From assembly GCA_018812885.1 (NCBI GenBank), contig JAHJCW010000151.1, forward strand, positions 1 to 9,670: a stretch of 9,670 nucleotides of DNA, in the 5' to 3' direction. The first letter of the stretch is position 1; every line of letters begins with the position of its first letter. Origin of the DNA: a bacterium (GTDB taxonomy: Bacteria > Fidelibacterota > Marinisomatia > Marinisomatales > JAHJCW01). Below, piece by piece: positions 6,011 to 9,670 of this stretch. Under the pieces are notes generated by a model that was not told the DNA's origin, searched no databases, and saw only the letters and a program-made list of their open reading frames with translations. Made by a program: the position numbers and the translations under genes.

Positions 6011-8299
6011 ATGGACTCAAAACAATTTACAAACATTTTATATAAGTTTATTTCGCACAAACCGTGGGCTTTAATTATCGCAATATTTGCGATAACAATA
6101 TTTTTTCTTTTAGGTTCCTTAAGACTTGAATTTGACCCATCGCTAAAGTCGATGGTGCCCAAGCAGCATGAATTCTTGCAAACCATGGATGAGATTGATA
6201 ACCTGTTTGGAGGAACTACGATATTGGTTTTAGCTGTTGAATCAGATAGTTTATTATATGATCACACCTTATTAAAATATGAAGCATTTGCCGATTCTCT
6301 TGCTGAAATAGACGTTATTGACAAAGTAGTTTCGTTATATTCAGCGACAAAAATATCAAGTTCAGAAGATGGTTTTCAAATTAATCCATTGATAGAGCAA
6401 TTCCCTAAGAATCGCGCAGAAGTTGATTCATTAAAGAAATACCTAAACTCTACAAGCCGGGTAGTTGGCAACATTATTTCAGCTGATTTTCGAATGATGT
6501 CGTTCATTTGTCAACTGACCGTTTCATTTGACTATGATGAACAGAAGCTTGTCAGTACGATTGAAGAATTGGTAAAGCAATTTGAAGGACCTGAGAAAAT
6601 ATATTATGCCGGAATGCCTATAACTCGTGCAAATGTTACTACGCAAATGCACCGTGATATGTCGATTTTTCTACCTGTCGGTCTAGTGTTAATGATATTG
6701 TTTCTGGCTTTTAGTTTCAGAAGTTGGTTAGGTGTTCTTTTACCATTAATGGTTGTGGTTATTTCAACGATTTGGACATTAGGATTAATGGGCTACCTTG
6801 GTCTTGATCTGCCATTTACGGGTATTTTAATTCCTGTAATGTTGATTGCAATAACCAATAATTACGGTATTCATATAATATCACACTATTATGATTATTC
6901 TAAAGATGATTTAAAAGCCTCGCGAGTACAAATTATAAAAAAAACGTTGGAGAGTGTAAGTTTTCCAATATTTATTGCCGGATTAACTACGGTATTAGGA
7001 TTTTTAGGTTTATTAAGCCATATTTTACCAAAAGCACGTGAGCTTGGCATTTTTGTTGCTTTTGGTATCTTTATTGCATTTATACTAAGCGTACTATTAA
7101 TTCCTGCCATTTTAAATATTGCCAAGAGACCTGCTCTACTAAGCAATCCTCTAAGTTTTAGACGTATAAATAGCGCGTTAATCAATTGGGGAAAATTTTT
7201 TATAAAATATAATCGCATTACGATTATAAGTACGATTATTATAATGATAATTGCCGGATTTGGAATAAAATTAGTGAGCGTTGACTCTAATCCTAATAAT
7301 TATTATAAAAAAGATGCAAAAATTAGGATTGATAATGATGCGATTTCTAAAGGTTTTGGCGGTACAGCACAAATATCTGTTTTGATTGAGGGGAATGCGT
7401 TTGATCCACAGGTACTACAGAATATTGATTTGTTGACAGAACATTTTAAAAAATATCCTTTGGTGAGCCAAACTGCTTCCATTGTAGATGTCGTTAAAAC
7501 AATTCATATGGCATTCAATAATGGGGACTCAACATATTATGTTATACCTGATGATGAAGAATTAATTGCTCAATATATATTTCTGTATAGTTTAACTGAT
7601 GAGCAATCCGGTATATTAGTACTAATTGATGATGTTGATTCCCCGGAAAACTCACAGCTAATAGTCCGTATAAAGGAAATTAATACAAATCAGATATCTA
7701 CTATTGTCGAAGAAACACAGGAATTTATTAATACAAATTTCGTAGAGATGGGTGCGATGAAAATCTCAGGTGGCGCCGCTATGCTGGGTACATTAGCACA
7801 ATTAATCGTAAAAGGGCAGATGATGAGTTTGATAATTTCTCTGATTATAATGTTCATTATTATGAGTCTTGTTTTCAGATCGGTTGTGGGTGGAGTCATA
7901 TCGATTATACCGCTCATTTCTGCAATAATAGTTGTGTTTGGATTTATGGGATATGCCGGTATTGATTTAGATATCGCAACAGCGATGCTATCGAGCATTA
8001 TGATTGGCGTTGGCATTGATTATACAGTTCATTTCTTGTGGCACGTAAAAGAACACATCAAAGAAGGGCAGGATTTGAATAGCGCAATTTTCACTACCTT
8101 AAGATTGTCCGGAAAAGGAATTGTATTCAATGCTTTATCAGTTATAATCGGATTTTCCGTTTTACTATTATCAGTTTTTGTTCCGGTTAATTTCTTTGGA
8201 TTATTAATTTTGCTATCTATAGGGATGTGTTTGATAGGTGCTTTAGCGCTATTACCCGCAATAATTAGTCTATTAAAACCAAAGTTTTTGTTTAAATGA
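6011..8299 (+). CDS. MMPL/RND-superfamily envelope transporter
   Basis: This is a large inner-membrane exporter of the MMPL/patched-type branch of the RND superfamily (COG1033-like), normally driven by protons and moving lipids or other hydrophobic molecules. From the ATG at 6011 it has 762 residues in two matching halves. TM1 is about 19-39 with periplasmic loop 1 to about 215, then TM2-6 (218-370). TM7 is about 401-421 with periplasmic loop 2 to about 600, then TM8-12 to the end. The second half carries GVGIDYTVHF (666-675) with the expected Asp-Tyr of the proton relay. The equivalent place in the first half reads ITNNYGIHI (281-289), with Asn where Asp is often found. A longer frame from an ATG at 5960 adds 17 residues (MAVCLKEKNN...) but overlaps the likely promoter, and the protein from 6011 begins with a typical short N-terminus before TM1. 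Neither start has an SD. The stop overlaps the next start (ATGA). Confidence 0.88.
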   Translation: MDSKQFTNILYKFISHKPWALIIAIFAITIFFLLGSLRLEFDPSLKSMVPKQHEFLQTMDEIDNLFGGTTILVLAVESDSLLYDHTLLKYEAFADSLAEIDVIDKVVSLYSATKISSSEDGFQINPLIEQFPKNRAEVDSLKKYLNSTSRVVGNIISADFRMMSFICQLTVSFDYDEQKLVSTIEELVKQFEGPEKIYYAGMPITRANVTTQMHRDMSIFLPVGLVLMILFLAFSFRSWLGVLLPLMVVVISTIWTLGLMGYLGLDLPFTGILIPVMLIAITNNYGIHIISHYYDYSKDDLKASRVQIIKKTLESVSFPIFIAGLTTVLGFLGLLSHILPKARELGIFVAFGIFIAFILSVLLIPAILNIAKRPALLSNPLSFRRINSALINWGKFFIKYNRITIISTIIIMIIAGFGIKLVSVDSNPNNYYKKDAKIRIDNDAISKGFGGTAQISVLIEGNAFDPQVLQNIDLLTEHFKKYPLVSQTASIVDVVKTIHMAFNNGDSTYYVIPDDEELIAQYIFLYSLTDEQSGILVLIDDVDSPENSQLIVRIKEINTNQISTIVEETQEFINTNFVEMGAMKISGGAAMLGTLAQLIVKGQMMSLIISLIIMFIIMSLVFRSVVGGVISIIPLISAIIVVFGFMGYAGIDLDIATAMLSSIMIGVGIDYTVHFLWHVKEHIKEGQDLNSAIFTTLRLSGKGIVFNALSVIIGFSVLLLSVFVPVNFFGLLILLSIGMCLIGALALLPAIISLLKPKFLFK

Positions 8300-9006
8300 A
8301 AAAATTATTATTTACAATATTAATATTGATTACCTTTATTAGTTCTCAAAATATAGATTGTGTGGGCAGTTCAATTACAAGAAACGGATACCCGGGGTAT
8401 ACTGACAATTTAATGGTTGCCAACGGTTATGTCTGGCGAGTACATAATTACGAAGTTCCAGGTGCTGGTGTTGTCCAAAGTGCTTATAAAGATACTTCTG
8501 TATTTGAAGAAGTATTAAGCAGAAAGTCAGAAAGAGTTGTTTTACTGTTGGGGGCTAACGATTGGGTATGGTATTCTGTTGCGGACCAGAACGGTAAAGA
8601 TAGGTGGAGATCTGAATATGAATATCTCGTTGAAGAATTTAGTGATGCTTGTGGAACAGTTGTTTTGGGTTACCTAATACACAGAGTTGATGTTGGTGAT
8701 GATGTTACTTTGGCAAACGCTACTATGGATACACTAAATGTGGTTATTGACGCAATTGCAAATAAATATAGTCTTACTATAATAGATTTTAAAACTGCGA
8801 TAGGTATGGATCCTACTCACTTTTGGTCATCGGATGGGCTACACCCAAATAGTTTAGGTTCACAGCTAATGGGAATTGCAGCATACGAACATTTTAAGGA
8901 ATATTATCATTTATCAATAGATGATGAATATTGGGAAGCCACAGAAGATTATGACAATCAGAAACCTTCCTTATTTAATGGTTGTAGTATGAAGAGGGTT
9001 AAGTGA
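8296..9006 (+). CDS. Secreted SGNH/GDSL-type hydrolase
   Basis: This is a 236-residue exported esterase-like protein. The N-terminus MKKLLFTILILITFISSQ is a signal peptide, with cleavage probably near 17-20 and no clear lipobox. The SGNH blocks follow in order. Block I is VGSSIT (23-28), with Ser26 the likely nucleophile; the usual GDS is GSS here. The block II glycine is in VPGAGV (54-59). Block III is GANDW (86-90), with Asn88 completing the oxyanion hole. Block V is DGLHPN (180-185), with Asp180 and His183 completing the triad. All four catalytic positions are therefore present. The family removes acyl, acetyl or other ester groups from lipids, sugars or peptidoglycan; the substrate here is unknown. 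The start codon overlaps the MMPL stop (ATGA) and its own stop overlaps the next start (GTGA), placing it inside an RND/LolA-like operon. The last 25 residues (acidic, then FNGCSMKRVK) extend beyond the fold. Confidence 0.86.
   Translation: MKKLLFTILILITFISSQNIDCVGSSITRNGYPGYTDNLMVANGYVWRVHNYEVPGAGVVQSAYKDTSVFEEVLSRKSERVVLLLGANDWVWYSVADQNGKDRWRSEYEYLVEEFSDACGTVVLGYLIHRVDVGDDVTLANATMDTLNVVIDAIANKYSLTIIDFKTAIGMDPTHFWSSDGLHPNSLGSQLMGIAAYEHFKEYYHLSIDDEYWEATEDYDNQKPSLFNGCSMKRVK
8992..8998 (+). promoter_or_regulatory. Ribosome binding site deciding a GTG start
   Basis: AAGAGGG lies four bases before GTG at 9003, inside the last codons of the SGNH gene. It favours the GTG over the ATG at 9045 (codon 15), which has no comparable site, as the start of the LolA-like gene. 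Confidence 0.55.
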
Positions 9007-9670
9007 AATATTGGATAGCATTTTTAGGCAGTATATTCGTAGAAATGTTGTTAAGTTTTTTGTTGGGATTTACTATTTCCTTACAAGCTGGACAATTAAC
9101 CGGCCGTGACATAATTATGAAAATGGAGTCTTCCGAAAAAGTACTGACTACTAAGATGAATATCAAATTAACACATACTGACGTTAAACGTGGAGAAGAT
9201 AAAGTACGCACACGAGAAATGGTGAGATATCTTAAAAGATATAAAAATGGTAATTATAAAAGTAAAGAGCTTTTGAGGTTTATTAAGCCCAATATTATTA
9301 AGGGGACAGGATTTTTAATTTGGTCAAGTCGTACAGGAAATAATGAACAATGGTTGTTCCTGCCTAAATTAAAAACAGCCAAGCAAATTGAATCGAAAGA
9401 GAAGACTCAGAGCTTCATGAATACTGAATTCTCTTATGAAGATTTGGAAAGCTTCAACCAATCAGATGAGCAATATTTTTTAAAAGATGAAGAGAATTTT
9501 GAAGGTAAACATTGTTATATAATTGAGGTAATTGGCCATACACAAACCCAGTATAAACGTCGCTTAGCGTGGATAGATAGTGGAGATTGGTTACTGCGTA
9601 AAGTTGAATTTTACGATAAAAGTAACAACATACTGAAAATATTAACGATAAATAATTATCAAAGTTTTGA
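9003..9670 (+). CDS. LolA-like outer-membrane lipoprotein-sorting protein (3' end cut by window)
   Basis: An open frame of 222 codons starts at a GTG overlapping the SGNH stop (GTGA) and runs off the right edge. The first 30 residues are a hydrophobic signal region ending in SLQAG. The mature part matches the LolA-like family often found beside MMPL/RND exporters: an N-terminal helix GRDIIMKME (34-42), KVRTREMVRYLKRYKNG (67-83), LLRFIKPNIIKGTGFLIW (90-107), NNEQWLFLPKLKTAKQI (113-129), SFMNTEFSYEDLE (137-149), GKHCYIIEVI (168-177), YKRRLAWID (184-192), and WLLRKVEFYDKSNNILKIL (196-214). Such proteins are periplasmic beta half-barrels thought to carry lipids or lipoproteins between membranes. 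The usual length is about 250 or more, so roughly 30 residues are missing. An ATG at 9045 is an alternative start, but it lacks an SD and leaves an N-terminus without positive charge. The reaction partner is probably the MMPL protein upstream. Confidence 0.85.
   Translation, partial: MKYWIAFLGSIFVEMLLSFLLGFTISLQAGQLTGRDIIMKMESSEKVLTTKMNIKLTHTDVKRGEDKVRTREMVRYLKRYKNGNYKSKELLRFIKPNIIKGTGFLIWSSRTGNNEQWLFLPKLKTAKQIESKEKTQSFMNTEFSYEDLESFNQSDEQYFLKDEENFEGKHCYIIEVIGHTQTQYKRRLAWIDSGDWLLRKVEFYDKSNNILKILTINNYQSF

Overview
The window is AT-rich (by eye about one third GC) and densely coding, with almost no intergenic space on either strand. It contains ten intact or edge-truncated genes and one gene remnant. 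The class II aldolase, the half-size GDT1-type membrane protein, the MMPL-type RND transporter paired with a LolA-like protein (so a diderm envelope), and the scarcity of strong Shine-Dalgarno sites suggest an AT-rich Gram-negative bacterium of the FCB group. An aquatic lineage such as Candidatus Marinimicrobia, or a Bacteroidota/Ignavibacteria relative, is plausible. This placement is an inference; there is no rRNA or other marker in the window.

Layout: (1) 1-1342, plus strand: the last 29 codons of an unidentified gene, then a class II fructose-bisphosphate aldolase (139-1299) ending at a strong, probably bidirectional, intrinsic terminator (about 1306-1346). (2) 1345-5931, minus strand: a tight convergent block. 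In transcription order it holds an uncharacterised 305-residue protein, thiamine pyrophosphokinase, a sodium:solute symporter, a YciI-like protein, a half-size GDT1/UPF0016 protein and an EamA/DMT transporter. A 34-codon relic of a second GDT1-like gene lies immediately after the EamA stop codon. (3) 5932-6010: a short divergent promoter region. (4) 6011-9670, plus strand: an MMPL/RND transporter, a secreted SGNH hydrolase and a LolA-like periplasmic protein cut by the window edge. These three overlap at their stop and start codons (ATGA and GTGA), so they are probably translationally coupled.

How the genes may work together: thiamine pyrophosphokinase lies 4 nt upstream of the symporter, which suggests salvage of thiamine (uptake, then phosphorylation to TPP), although no TPP riboswitch is visible. 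The MMPL transporter and LolA-like protein form a recognised pairing linked to moving lipids or lipoproteins across the envelope. The secreted SGNH hydrolase between them is the unusual part and suggests that an ester or acyl group is removed on, or during, transport. The other main observation is the footprint of a tandem GDT1 duplication in which the interior of the second copy appears to have been replaced by the EamA gene.
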